Shown here in pieces: positions 7,382 to 16,116 of a stretch of DNA of 64,000 bases (within the stretch, counting starts at the first letter, position 1; each line of letters starts with the position of its first letter). Under the pieces are notes generated by a model. The model worked only from the letters and a program-made list of their open reading frames with translations, was not told the DNA's origin and did not search any database. A program made the translations under genes and the position numbers. The stretch spans positions 34,840 through 98,839 of the forward strand of contig JBPOIJ010000026.1 of the NCBI GenBank assembly GCA_052034585.1. Direction: 5' to 3'. Source of the DNA: Xiheimicrobium sp052034585. Its GTDB lineage: Bacteria > Myxococcota > Myxococcia > Myxococcales > Myxococcaceae.

Positions 7382-9349
7382 ATGGCCGAGGTGGAGACGA
7401 CGCAGCGCCACAAGGAAGTCGACGGCGAGCTGAACGGCGAGTCGCGCCGGGAATACATGCACGCGCTCCTCTCGGAGTTGCGAGCACTCGAGCGCATGGT
7501 GAAAGGCGGCGCGTTCGAGCGGGGCGTGTCTCGCATCGGCGCCGAGCAGGAGATGTTCCTCGTCGACACCGCCTTCCAGCCGACGGGCGGGGCGATGAAG
7601 ATCCTCGAGAGGTTGAACGAGCCGACGCGCTACACGACCGAGCTCGGCGCCTTCAACCTCGAGATGAACGCCAGCTCGCAGCCCTTCGCCGGTGACGGGC
7701 TCTCGCGTCTGGAGACCGAGCTGCACCAACTCTACGAGCGAATTCGAGAGGTCGGCGGCGCGATGGGCGTGATTCCCGTGCTCGCGGGGACGCTGCCCAC
7801 CATCGGGAAGACCGACTTGGGCCTCGAGAACATGGTGCCCAAGGCGCGCTACCAGGCGCTCAACCGGGCGATGCAGCGCGCGCGCGGCGAGCACTTCGAC
7901 TTCTCGATTCGCGGCATCGACGAGCTGGTGGTGAAGCACGACTCGGTGATGGTCGAGGCGACCTGCGCCAGCTTTCAAGTGCACCTGCAGCTCGCCGAGC
8001 CTGAGCGGTTTCCCCAGCTCTACAATCTTGCACAACTCTTGACGGCCCCCGTGTTGGCGGTCGGTACGAACTCGCCGCTCCTCTTCGGCCGGCGGCTCTG
8101 GAGCGAGACCCGCATCGCCGTCTTCGAGCAGTCGTGTGACATTCGGACGCCAGGCTTGCACCTGCGCGACAACGTCGGTCGCGTGTCGTTCGGCCGCAAG
8201 TGGCTGCGTGGCAGCGTCGTCGACCTCTTCAAGGAGAACGTCTCCCGCTTCCGTCCGCTCGTCGGCGTCGGTTCCCAGTACACGACCGACGGCCTCGAGG
8301 CGCTCGAGCAGGGGCTGGTGCCCGAGATGAAGGCGCTCCGGCTCCACTCCGGCACCGTCTATCGGTGGAATCGCCCGTGTTACGGCATCTCGGACAACGG
8401 CAAGCCGCACCTGCGCATCGAGCTGAGGTGTCTGCCCTCGGGCCCGACGATTCCCGACGAGGTGGCGAACGGCGCCTTCTGGCTCGGGTTGATGAACGAG
8501 CTGGGCGCCACCATCGACGACGTGGCCGACCGCATCGGCTTCGACGAGGCGCGCGCCAACCTCTACGCCGCCGCGCGCGACGGCATTCGGGCCCGCTTCA
8601 CCTGGCTGGATGGCAAAGAAGTCCTCGCCCAGCCCTTCGTCCTCGAGACGTTGCTGCCGATGGCGAAGTCCGGGTTGCTCCGCGCGAAGGTGAACGAGAA
8701 GGACGCCGAGCGGTACCTGAGCATCGTCGAGAAGCGCGCGCGCAGCCTGCACACCGGCTCGAGCTGGCAGATCAACTCGTTGGTGAAGATGCGGGGCCGA
8801 GGGACTCCGGGTGCGCGGGCGACGGCGCTGGTGGCAGGGCTGGTGGCTCGGCAGAAGAGCGGCGCGGTCGTGGCGGACTGGGAGCTGGCGACGTTGAGCG
8901 AGAAGGACGCGGCCTCCACCGACTTCCAGAAGGTGTCGCAGTTGATGGTGACCGACATCTACTCGGTGAGCCCCGACGACCCGGTCGAGTTGGTGAGCGA
9001 GCTGATGGCCTGGGAGCGCGTGCGCTACGTGCCGGTGGAAGACGAGAAGGGCCGCCTGGTGGGGCTCGTCTCCTCTCGCGGCGTGATGCGGCACCTCACC
9101 GACGTCGCGCGGGGAGCGGCGCAGCGGGGCGCGGCCGTCTCTTCCATCATGAAGACCGACCTCATCACCGTCGCGCCCGACACCTCGACGACGACCGCGA
9201 TCGCCCTGATGAAGCGGCACCGCGTCGGCGCGCTCCCGGTGGCCGTCGACGGACACATCGTCGCGATGCTCACCGAGAACGAGTTCGTCGACGCGGCGAC
9301 CAAGGTGTTGGGCCAGGCGCCCGACGCGGTCGACGTCGAGCGCCCGTGA
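7382..9349 (+). CDS. GCS2-type glutamate-cysteine-ligase-like enzyme fused to a CBS pair
   Basis: 655 residues, ATG start at 7382; the longer frame from 7133 overlaps the preceding gene. Residues about 30-490 are a GCS2 (carboxylate-amine ligase, glutamine-synthetase-like fold) domain: IGAEQEMFLVD, TTELGAFNLEMNASS, HDSVMVEATCASFQVHLQ and HLRIELRCLPSGP hold the acidic and basic residues of the ATP/metal site. Residues about 530-645 are two CBS motifs (VSQLMVTDIYSVSPDD...; VSSIMKTDLITVAPDT...), a module that usually binds adenosine nucleotides and regulates the attached enzyme. The family ligates the gamma-carboxylate of Glu or a similar acid to an amine. Last gene of the operon. Because the other glutathione gene gshB is not nearby, a dedicated metabolite is more likely than glutathione; that is inference. 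Confidence 0.85.
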   Translation: MAEVETTQRHKEVDGELNGESRREYMHALLSELRALERMVKGGAFERGVSRIGAEQEMFLVDTAFQPTGGAMKILERLNEPTRYTTELGAFNLEMNASSQPFAGDGLSRLETELHQLYERIREVGGAMGVIPVLAGTLPTIGKTDLGLENMVPKARYQALNRAMQRARGEHFDFSIRGIDELVVKHDSVMVEATCASFQVHLQLAEPERFPQLYNLAQLLTAPVLAVGTNSPLLFGRRLWSETRIAVFEQSCDIRTPGLHLRDNVGRVSFGRKWLRGSVVDLFKENVSRFRPLVGVGSQYTTDGLEALEQGLVPEMKALRLHSGTVYRWNRPCYGISDNGKPHLRIELRCLPSGPTIPDEVANGAFWLGLMNELGATIDDVADRIGFDEARANLYAAARDGIRARFTWLDGKEVLAQPFVLETLLPMAKSGLLRAKVNEKDAERYLSIVEKRARSLHTGSSWQINSLVKMRGRGTPGARATALVAGLVARQKSGAVVADWELATLSEKDAASTDFQKVSQLMVTDIYSVSPDDPVELVSELMAWERVRYVPVEDEKGRLVGLVSSRGVMRHLTDVARGAAQRGAAVSSIMKTDLITVAPDTSTTTAIALMKRHRVGALPVAVDGHIVAMLTENEFVDAATKVLGQAPDAVDVERP

Positions 9350-9352
9350 ACG

Positions 9353-11251
9353 TCAGCGCCAGGTGAGCGAGCGGGTCAGCAGCTGCTGGCCCTTGCGGTA
9401 GAGGATGAGCGAGTCCGAGACCCAGGCCTCCTGGTCGACGTTCGCGTCGATCTTCGCGGTCGCCCCGTCCCGGGGCCGAATCACCAGCAGCGCACTCCCT
9501 CCGCCGAGGAGCGCCGCGCGGTCGTGTCGAGCGGCGGAGACCCGGGTGAAGAGGCCACTCGTCGGGAGCACCTGGCGGCCGGGGAGCGTCGTCGACTCGA
9601 AGAAGACGTCGGTGCCGTTCTCGGTGAAGACGACGGACTCGCCCCCGGGAAGATAGGCGACCGCGTCGGCCGAGCTGGAGAGCGACCGCGTGTCACCCAT
9701 CGGGAGCGCGACGAGGTCGACGCGCCGAGGGCCCTGCGACCCGAACGCGAGCAGCAGGCTGGCCGAGTTCTCCGCGAAGGTGAGCTGCGCGCCGGTGCCG
9801 GTGCCGATCGGCCGCGAGGTGAACGTCGCCAGGTCGAGCACCGAGTAGGTCGTCGGCGTGGTGATCGTCGCGAAGACGAAGGAGGAGAGGTTCGGGGCCG
9901 CGCCCTGGAGCAGCACGCCGGTCGCGACGGACTTCGGAGGTGCGGTTCCCGTCATCACCATGAAGGTGTTGCCCGTTTGCTCGTTGAAGGCGGCGACCGA
10001 GCGGCTCCCGAGGATCGAGCTCGACGAGACCGTGCTCCCAAGGTTGATCGTGCGGCCGGTCGAGGTGTCGGTCCAACACGCCTCGACGGTGGACGAGGAC
10101 GTCAGGCAGTCGAAGGCGAGCCGCGAGCCGTCGGCGGAGAACTGGAGAGAGAGGCCCGTGCTGGTGAGTGCTTGACCTGCGACGACGGAGCGGCCGGTGG
10201 GTTGTCGCAACCACAAGTCACCGTGCATCGTTCCGACGTTGGACACGTAAGCGAGCGTGTCGTCGGTCGGTGAGAAGCGGTAGCCGCCCTCGGGGACGAG
10301 GTTCGCGATTGGAATCACCCTGTGAGCGCGAAGGTCGAACACCGACAGGTCCGACGGTGCCCGCTGGTTTCGGAAGGCGACCAGGTCTCGAGAGGGGGAG
10401 GGCTGCGCGTCGGCGACGTCAGCGATTGGATGGAGCCTGTGCGCGGAGAGGTCGAGCACGCTCAAGGTGAAGTTGCCGGCGGTCGACGAACGCTGATCGA
10501 GAATCACAAGGGTCCCGTTGCCCGCGAACCAGGCACCGTCCGTCTGTCCGCTGCTCGTGAAGAGCGTGCTCCCGCTCGAGACCTCGACGAGCAGGACCGT
10601 CCGATTGCCGGTGCGCTCTCGCCCAAGGAGGAAGTCTTCCTGCGGGGAGAACTCGACGGAGGGCGTCGCGATTGCCGTCGGGGCGAGCGAACCACCCAGC
10701 GGACCGACTGCCCAGTCGCCCGTCGGCCGGCGTACGGCGATTGAAGCGCCGCTCGGCGAGAGCACGAAGTCGTCGGCTGGCCCGAGGGACGACGAACTGA
10801 TCGGACCGAGCGTCGGAGCGAGCCAGCAGGCGTCCTCGACGAATGCGCGACATCCGGCGGCGCAGCGAAGGACTCCGCCTTCGAAGCCGCGATCGAGACA
10901 CGACTCGCCGCCGAGTTGCGCGCCGTCGCACAGCTCTCCTGGGTCGAGCTGACCATCGCCGCAGCGGCCCGCGCTGCTGACGCCGCCTCCGCTCGTCGTC
11001 ACGCCACCACCACTCGCGCCACCACCACTCGCGCCACCGCCACTCGCTCCGCCACCACTCACTCCACCACCACTCGCGCCGCCACCACTCGCGCCGCCAC
11101 CACTCGCGCCACCACCACTCGCGCCACCACCACTCGCGCCACCAGCCGAGCCAACGGCACCGCGTCCGGTCGACACCCCGCCATCCTCGTTCACCGAGGG
11201 CGGGCCGCACGCAGCGATGAACAACACGAGTCCAACGAGCTGAGTCCTCAC
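9353..11251 (-). CDS. Lipoprotein with GGGAS linker, Cys-rich repeat and beta-propeller
   Basis: 632 residues from the GTG at 11251, chosen because AGGAG lies just upstream and the protein then starts with a signal peptide (VRTQLVGLVLFIAAC) and lipobox Cys15. A GGGAS-repeat linker (about residues 30-95) is followed by one DUF4215-like Cys-rich repeat (CGDGQLDPGELCDG...), common in myxobacterial surface proteins, then about 480 residues of WD40-like/PD40-type propeller blades (repeated 'S..G..lAF' and 'lpggesvvFte' units). Likely exposed in the outer membrane and used for binding. No catalytic motif. It ends 3 bases after the operon on the other strand (convergent). Confidence 0.75.
   Translation of the reverse strand: MRTQLVGLVLFIAACGPPSVNEDGGVSTGRGAVGSAGGASGGGASGGGASGGGASGGGASGGGVSGGGASGGGASGGGASGGGVTTSGGGVSSAGRCGDGQLDPGELCDGAQLGGESCLDRGFEGGVLRCAAGCRAFVEDACWLAPTLGPISSSSLGPADDFVLSPSGASIAVRRPTGDWAVGPLGGSLAPTAIATPSVEFSPQEDFLLGRERTGNRTVLLVEVSSGSTLFTSSGQTDGAWFAGNGTLVILDQRSSTAGNFTLSVLDLSAHRLHPIADVADAQPSPSRDLVAFRNQRAPSDLSVFDLRAHRVIPIANLVPEGGYRFSPTDDTLAYVSNVGTMHGDLWLRQPTGRSVVAGQALTSTGLSLQFSADGSRLAFDCLTSSSTVEACWTDTSTGRTINLGSTVSSSSILGSRSVAAFNEQTGNTFMVMTGTAPPKSVATGVLLQGAAPNLSSFVFATITTPTTYSVLDLATFTSRPIGTGTGAQLTFAENSASLLLAFGSQGPRRVDLVALPMGDTRSLSSSADAVAYLPGGESVVFTENGTDVFFESTTLPGRQVLPTSGLFTRVSAARHDRAALLGGGSALLVIRPRDGATAKIDANVDQEAWVSDSLILYRKGQQLLTRSLTWR
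10981..11157 (-). repeat. In-frame 15-bp tandem repeat coding GGGAS
   Basis: About a dozen near-identical units coding Gly-Gly-Gly-Ala/Val-Ser (read on the minus strand as ggt-ggc-gcg-agt-ggt type units) make up the linker after the lipobox. Units are almost identical at the DNA level, so length change by slippage keeps the frame. Confidence 0.85.
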
Positions 11252-11393
11252 GAGACGCTCCTGTGCGGGGCAACCGAGGTTGCGAACAGGTGGTCTCACT
11301 GCAGAGGAGACGCCATCGGGCGCGACAAGAACTTCGGCCGGTTGGCGGAAACGGCTCGCGAGGTCACAGTGGGACGTCGCGCTGAGGCGGAGC

Positions 11394-12188
11394 TCAGTTC
11401 GGTTCGGCGACCTTCAGCCCCAGCTTCTCGAAGCCCGGTCGGATCACCCGCTTCCAGGTGGCGCGCATCACCGGTTCGAGCCGCGCGTAGGGGAGGTTCC
11501 CGAACGGGTGCGTCACGTCATCGTAGGGGTCGAGGCAGATGCCGAACGCCATGACCGCCGCTTCCGAGGCGCGCGACTCGAGCCAGCGCCGACGCTTCTT
11601 CGAGAGCACCGGCAGCAGCACCGCGAGGTAGTGAAAGCCCGCCTGACCGTGAATCGACTCGTCGGCGGTCATGCGCGTGAGCACGGCCTTCGCCATCGGG
11701 TCGGTCGCCACCTTCGCCGCCGCGCCCAAGAGCGCACACGAGATCGACTCGCCGATGCACAACGAGGTGGTCGCCATCTCGATGACCTGCTCGAGGGGCT
11801 CCAGCTTGGCGTCGAGGCCGACCCACTGTGGCTCGCCGGGGATGACGTCTTCGCCCCCGAGGCCGTTCACCATTCGGCGACACAGCTCGACGTGCACGAC
11901 TTCGTCGCGAGTGAGCCGCTCCATCGTCTGCAGCGCGTCGCGCGAGAGCCCTTGAACCGTCATCGCCTGCAACAGCTCGGTGAAGCCAACCTGGGAGCGG
12001 TACTCGTTGAGCGTCATCTGCTGCCAGGCGCCCAGGCCGATGGCGAGGGTGCGGTCGTCGCCCTTGGGCTTCCAGGCATCGAAGGCAGCCGACTGCAGCG
12101 AAGTCGGCAGGAGGGCGTCGAGTGAGCGTCGACCGAAGGTCTCGAGCGCGCGGTTGTTGGAGCGAAGATCGAGGCGAGGCGAGGTCAT
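11394..12188 (-). CDS. Ferritin-like diiron protein
   Basis: 264 residues, almost all helical. It has the paired acidic/His motifs of a ferritin-like four-helix bundle: LTRDEVVHVEL and MTADESIHGQAG (E/D-x-x-H), plus Glu residues in LNEYRSQVGF and CIGESISCALL that could complete a diiron site. The size fits the ferritin-like/AurF-related oxidase group more than bacterioferritin. No signal peptide. Upstream lies a 128-base divergent region shared with a lipoprotein gene. Could be an oxygenase or an iron-handling protein; specificity unknown. Confidence 0.65.
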   Translation of the reverse strand: MTSPRLDLRSNNRALETFGRRSLDALLPTSLQSAAFDAWKPKGDDRTLAIGLGAWQQMTLNEYRSQVGFTELLQAMTVQGLSRDALQTMERLTRDEVVHVELCRRMVNGLGGEDVIPGEPQWVGLDAKLEPLEQVIEMATTSLCIGESISCALLGAAAKVATDPMAKAVLTRMTADESIHGQAGFHYLAVLLPVLSKKRRRWLESRASEAAVMAFGICLDPYDDVTHPFGNLPYARLEPVMRATWKRVIRPGFEKLGLKVAEPN

Positions 12189-12316
12189 TCGGCGGTGAGG
12201 GTACCACAGCGTCGGCGAGCTGCCGGGCGGCTGATCAGCACGTGCTCGGTGCTTGCGTCGGACGGTCGCGTGCGCGAACTTGTCGCCTTCGTCTTCGTGT
12301 CGAAAAGGGGTCTCTC

Positions 12317-13366
12317 ATGGCGAGTCGTCAACTGTTGTTCGCGTCGCTGGTCGTCTTCGTGGGATGCGGGAGTCCCTCGGGCAACGACGGCGGCTCGGCG
12401 GGCGGGAGTGCAGGTGGTGGGTCGGCGGGCGGTGGCTCAACGGCAGGCGGCGCGACGGCAGGCGGCTCGACGGCGGGTGGCGCGACGGCAGGCGGCTCGA
12501 CGGCGGGCGGCTCCACGGCGGGCGGCTCCACGGCGGGCGGCTCCACGGCAGGCGGCTCGACGGCTGGCGGTTCGACGGCAGGTGGTTCGACGGCAGGCGG
12601 TTCGACGGCTGGCGGTTCGACGGCTGGCGGTTCGACGGCTGGCGGTTCGACGGCCGGTGGCTCGACGGCAGGCGGCTCCACGGCAGGCGGTTCGACGGCA
12701 GGCGGTTCGACGGCCGGAGGCTCCACGGCGGGCGGCTCGACGGCAGGCGGCTCGACGGCGGGTGGCGCGACGGCAGGCGGCTCCACGGCAGGCGGCTCGA
12801 CGGCTGGCGGCTCGGCAGGCGGCTCGACGGCAGGTGGCCTCGCGACCCAGTGCATTCCTCTGGTGGACGCTGGGGTTCCGGGAGGCGCGCTCCTCGCTGA
12901 CGGCGGCTTCGTGCAACCGAACCCACAGATTCCAACCGACGCGGGAATCACGGTCACCGCGACGACCAGCTACAGCGGCTACCCGGCGGCGAGGCTCATC
13001 GACGGCGACATCACCACGAGCTGGTACGCAGACTCGACCTGCGCCTCCCTGGGCGGAGTGATTTGCTGCAACGCCGAGACGATTCGCGTCGACCTCGCCG
13101 CGGCGCGCACCATCAGCGGCGTGGTCATTCGCGGCAACCAGGACGGCTTCTCGTCGGGCTACGACATTCTCTCTGGAACCGTCGAGCTCCTCTCGGCGAA
13201 CGGAGCCGTGTTGGCGACGCGGCGCGCGGTGATGAACCGGCCCGACGGTGACTGGGCGACCATCTTCAGCCCAGCGATTGCCAACGTGCGCGCCGTTCGC
13301 TTCGTCCCCGGAGTCGCCGACTCGTCGGCCGCGGGCTTCGCCGAGCTTCAGCTCTTCGGACCGTGA
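12317..13366 (+). CDS. Lipoprotein with long GGSTA linker and discoidin-like domain
   Basis: 349 residues from the ATG at 12317, preceded by AAAAGGGG; the frame upstream lacks a signal peptide. Signal peptide MASRQLLFASLVVFVGC gives lipobox Cys17. Residues about 27-175 are Gly-Gly-Ser-Thr-Ala repeats. The C-terminal 150 residues (starting near VTATTSYSGYPAARLIDGD, ending RAVRFVPGV...FAELQLFG) fit an F5/8-type C (discoidin-like) sugar-binding beta-sandwich, with three or four cysteines (TCASLGGVICC). Likely a surface-anchored carbohydrate-binding protein on a flexible stalk. Stop is one base before the next ATG. Confidence 0.75.
   Translation: MASRQLLFASLVVFVGCGSPSGNDGGSAGGSAGGGSAGGGSTAGGATAGGSTAGGATAGGSTAGGSTAGGSTAGGSTAGGSTAGGSTAGGSTAGGSTAGGSTAGGSTAGGSTAGGSTAGGSTAGGSTAGGSTAGGSTAGGSTAGGSTAGGATAGGSTAGGSTAGGSAGGSTAGGLATQCIPLVDAGVPGGALLADGGFVQPNPQIPTDAGITVTATTSYSGYPAARLIDGDITTSWYADSTCASLGGVICCNAETIRVDLAAARTISGVVIRGNQDGFSSGYDILSGTVELLSANGAVLATRRAVMNRPDGDWATIFSPAIANVRAVRFVPGVADSSAAGFAELQLFGP
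12430..12836 (+). repeat. 15-bp tandem repeat coding GGSTA (about 27 units)
   Basis: Units of the form ggc-ggc-tcg-acg-gca, differing only at a few positions (tcg/tcc/gcg, gca/gcg/gct), run for about 400 bases. All are in frame in the lipoprotein gene. Long open frames on the other strand and in other frames here are by-products of the repeat. Confidence 0.95.
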
Positions 13367-13367
13367 G

Positions 13368-13808
13368 ATGGCCTCCCAAGCCCAGCGCGATGAAGTCACT
13401 CGCATTCTCGCGCTGACGAAGGGAGACACCGAGAAGGCCTACGGCGTCGTCGAGCGCCAGCTCTCGGTGTTGGTGTTGCGCACCCAGGTGATGTTGTCGC
13501 TCTCGGGCATCGTCATCACCGTCACCGGGTTCTCCGGGCGCTCCATCGCGCAGACGAACGAGCTCGCACGGCTGCTCGTCTCGGCCGGCATCCTCATCGT
13601 GTTGGGCGCGGCGGGCACGGCCATCGGCGGCGTCTTGCGGCTGCGCTGGCTCACCCAGGAACTGCGTGACGACGCGCGCGAGACGCTCGACCGCATGCTC
13701 GAGATTCGTGACGCCAAGTCGCGCTTCCTCTCTGCCGCGCTGGTGCTCTTCCTCGTCGGCTTCAGCTGCTATTGCGTGGCCATCGCGCAGATGCTCCTCG
13801 CTGCTTGA
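13368..13808 (+). CDS. Small membrane protein, three TM segments
   Basis: 146 residues, ATG one base after the upstream stop (TGAGATG), so the two genes are probably co-translated. An N-terminal amphipathic segment of about 40 residues precedes membrane segments near 42-60, 70-92 and 121-144. Charged stretch RLRWLTQELRDDARETLDRM between the second and third. I do not recognise the family. No catalytic motif is visible. Confidence 0.7.
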   Translation: MASQAQRDEVTRILALTKGDTEKAYGVVERQLSVLVLRTQVMLSLSGIVITVTGFSGRSIAQTNELARLLVSAGILIVLGAAGTAIGGVLRLRWLTQELRDDARETLDRMLEIRDAKSRFLSAALVLFLVGFSCYCVAIAQMLLAA

Positions 13809-13824
13809 GCGTCGAGCGTGCCGC

Positions 13825-15195
13825 TCAGCCCACCTCGTGCGGAACGGTGGCGCCGTGCACGAAGAAGTACCAAGCCGCGACCGCCATCGCCGCGATGACC
13901 AGCACGAGCACCACCCACTTCAGCGCTCCACCCCGCGTGGGCTCGGTCTTCGCCACGCCTTTCATCCTCGACACCATCTGACGGTCGATGGAGGTCGCGG
14001 CGATGGGCTCGGGCGCAGGTGGATTCGCGTCGAGCCGAATGGGCGGCGTCGACTTCCTCGCGGGAGGCGCCACCGGGACTGGCGGCAGGGGAGCGATCTC
14101 GAGCCGCCCCGGGTTCGACTTGCGGGGAATCGCCTCGCGAGCGGGCTCGGTGCGAGCCTCGACCTCGTGCAGCTCGGGCTTCGGCTTGAGCGAACGGTGC
14201 TCGCCAGTCTCGCGGTCGTCGACGCCGGCGATGAAGGACTTCGGCTTGCTCGGAGGCGCAGGCCGTCGGTCACCGAGGAGCGGCAAGGTGGCCCGGGTCT
14301 CTGCCGAGCCCTCTTCCTCGAACGTCGCCTGGAGCCGCTTCAGCTCCTCGAGGGCAGCGCTCGCCGACGCCGGCCGTCCCTCGGGCGCTCTCGAGAGCAG
14401 CCGCGCGATGAAGGCGTCGAGGGGAGGAGGGAGCTCAGGTCGCACGCTCGTCGCCCGCGGCGCGTCGTCATGGAGCGCCTTGAGGAGCAGCTGGCCCACG
14501 TTGCTCCCCGAGAAGACCGCGCGCCCCGTCACCATCTCGAAGAGCACCGCTCCGGCCGCGTAGAGGTCGGTTCTCGGCCCGATGGGCTCGGAGTTGATCT
14601 GCTCTGGCGCCATGTAGCCAGGCGTTCCGAGAATCGCGCTGCCGGTGAGCTGCTGGCCCAGCTCCGGCGTCATCGACTTCGCGATGCCAAAGTCGAGCAC
14701 TCGCAGGCGTGTGCCGTTCGGGCCTTCTTCGATGAAGAGGTTCTGCGGCTTGAGGTCGCGGTGAACGACGCCCACCGCGTGCGCCTTGGCCAGCACCTCG
14801 AAGAGCTGACAGCACAGCTCGATGGCGCGGCCGATCGACAGCACGCCTTCTTTCTCGAGCACGTCGTGCACCGAGTGGCCGCGGAGGAACTCCATCACGA
14901 AGTAGGGCATGCCCTCTTCGGTCTTCCCGAACGAGAAGATGTCGACGATGGCCGGGTGCCCGATGGCGTTGACGACCCGCGCCTCGTTGACGAACCGCTC
15001 GAGCGTCTTCGAGTCCTGTGCGAAGGCCGGGTGCAGCACCTTGATGGCGACGCGCTTGCCGATGACCGGGTGCTTGGCCTCGAAGACGGCGCCCATGCCG
15101 CCCGTGCCGACGCGAGCGACGATCTCATAGTCACCGATGCGCTGGCCGATGAGGGTGCTCGCCACCGAGCGAGTCTCACTCACCTTCGCGTCCAA
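13825..15195 (-). CDS. Hanks-type Ser/Thr protein kinase with C-terminal TM
   Basis: 456 residues. Kinase domain about 24-290: Gly loop VGTGGMGAVF, VAIKVL (ATP Lys), HRDLKPQNLF, DFGIAKS, GTPGYMAPEQ and DLYAAGAVLFEM are all present, so the kinase should be active. A Pro/Lys-rich linker of about 130 residues follows and a single TM helix near the C-terminus (KWVVLVLVIAAMAVAAWYFFV) leaves only about ten residues outside. Typical myxobacterial membrane-tethered kinase without a large sensor domain. The next minus-strand gene upstream (glycosyltransferase) ends 30 bases before its start, so co-transcription is possible. Substrates unknown. Confidence 0.93.
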   Translation of the reverse strand: MDAKVSETRSVASTLIGQRIGDYEIVARVGTGGMGAVFEAKHPVIGKRVAIKVLHPAFAQDSKTLERFVNEARVVNAIGHPAIVDIFSFGKTEEGMPYFVMEFLRGHSVHDVLEKEGVLSIGRAIELCCQLFEVLAKAHAVGVVHRDLKPQNLFIEEGPNGTRLRVLDFGIAKSMTPELGQQLTGSAILGTPGYMAPEQINSEPIGPRTDLYAAGAVLFEMVTGRAVFSGSNVGQLLLKALHDDAPRATSVRPELPPPLDAFIARLLSRAPEGRPASASAALEELKRLQATFEEEGSAETRATLPLLGDRRPAPPSKPKSFIAGVDDRETGEHRSLKPKPELHEVEARTEPAREAIPRKSNPGRLEIAPLPPVPVAPPARKSTPPIRLDANPPAPEPIAATSIDRQMVSRMKGVAKTEPTRGGALKWVVLVLVIAAMAVAAWYFFVHGATVPHEVG

Positions 15196-15225
15196 GCGAA
15201 GAAGAAGGCAGCTCGGCGCAGAGGG

Positions 15226-16059
15226 TCAGGGGCGCCCGGTGCGCGCTGCGTCGTCGGCCAGGCGGAACACGTCACTCCAGCGGCCCTCGGCGAAGGCGTG
15301 CCGCGCGGCCTCGAACTTCCCCTCCAGGAGCTGCTCGAGGTACTCGTACTTCAGCGTCGAGTAGTTCGAGATGCTCCAGGCCACGCGGGCGCCCGTCACG
15401 CCGCCGCGTCGGAACGCACCCCGCAACAGGACGTCGCGGAGGAAGTGAGCCCAGCGCTGAATGGGCGGCCACTTCGACCGGCGCCCCTCGGCCCAGGCCT
15501 GGAGGCCCCAGAGGAAGGCGTACTTGCGCTCCTTGAAGTCGCGCGCCTCGAGGCTCGAGAGGAAGGCGTGATCGACCACCACGCCGTCGAGTCGAACGCC
15601 GCCGAGCCCGGTGGACTCGTGGACGAGCATGCGGTCGGTGTAGCAGGCGAGCTGGCGACGGCAGAGGCGAACGCGGCGGCCTTCCCGGTAGAGGAAGCGG
15701 CGGCCGTCGAGCTCGACCCAGTCGCGCACGGCGAGGCGGTAGGCGACCTCCTTGGGGTCCGAGCTCTTCCATCGTCGCAGCGTGTCTTGGGAGCCTTGGT
15801 CGAAGCGCTCGTCGGAGTCGAGGAACACCACGTAGTCGCACCCGCCGAGCTGCTCGATGGCGAACCGCCGGCCCGCGCCATAGCCCTGCCACGCGAGGTC
15901 GACGCAGCGCGCTCCTGCCGCCAGCACCTCGTTGCGCGAGCCGTCGGTGGCGCCCGAGTCGACCGCGACGACGTCGTCACAGACTCCGGTCAAGCTCTCG
16001 ACCGCGGCTCTCACGGTTCCGACGTTGTTGCCGAACAACACGAAACCGCCGAGTCGCAT
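15226..16059 (-). CDS. Glycosyltransferase family 2, WaaE/KdtX-like
   Basis: 277 residues, GT-A fold. VVAVDSGATDGSRNEV is the nucleotide-sugar binding block and VVFLDSDERF carries the DxD-like metal motif. Overall layout, including the C-terminal FRRGG...ISNYSTLKYEYL region, matches the WaaE/KdtX group that adds a sugar to the LPS inner core, a family of about 250-260 residues. No signal or TM segment; it should act at the cytoplasmic face of the inner membrane. The donor and acceptor cannot be told from sequence. Confidence 0.85.
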   Translation of the reverse strand: MRLGGFVLFGNNVGTVRAAVESLTGVCDDVVAVDSGATDGSRNEVLAAGARCVDLAWQGYGAGRRFAIEQLGGCDYVVFLDSDERFDQGSQDTLRRWKSSDPKEVAYRLAVRDWVELDGRRFLYREGRRVRLCRRQLACYTDRMLVHESTGLGGVRLDGVVVDHAFLSSLEARDFKERKYAFLWGLQAWAEGRRSKWPPIQRWAHFLRDVLLRGAFRRGGVTGARVAWSISNYSTLKYEYLEQLLEGKFEAARHAFAEGRWSDVFRLADDAARTGRP

Positions 16060-16116
16060 CGCGGGAACGACTAAGCAAGCTCTCGCCTGCCGGGCAATGC
16101 CCGAGTGGGGGCCGCT

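Noticed and set aside
12430..12836. Possible CRISPR array
   Set aside because: Units are directly adjacent, without spacers, 15 bp long and in frame in a lipoprotein gene.
12328..12957. Long antisense open frames coding PAVEPPAVEPP-type repeats over the GGSTA array
   Set aside because: They arise from a 15-bp repeat without stop codons in any frame; no start signal or folded part, and the sense gene has signal peptide, lipobox and a C-terminal domain.
13666..16074. 802-residue plus-strand frame over the kinase and glycosyltransferase genes
   Set aside because: Antisense to two genes with complete catalytic motifs; Arg/Val/Glu-rich shadow composition.
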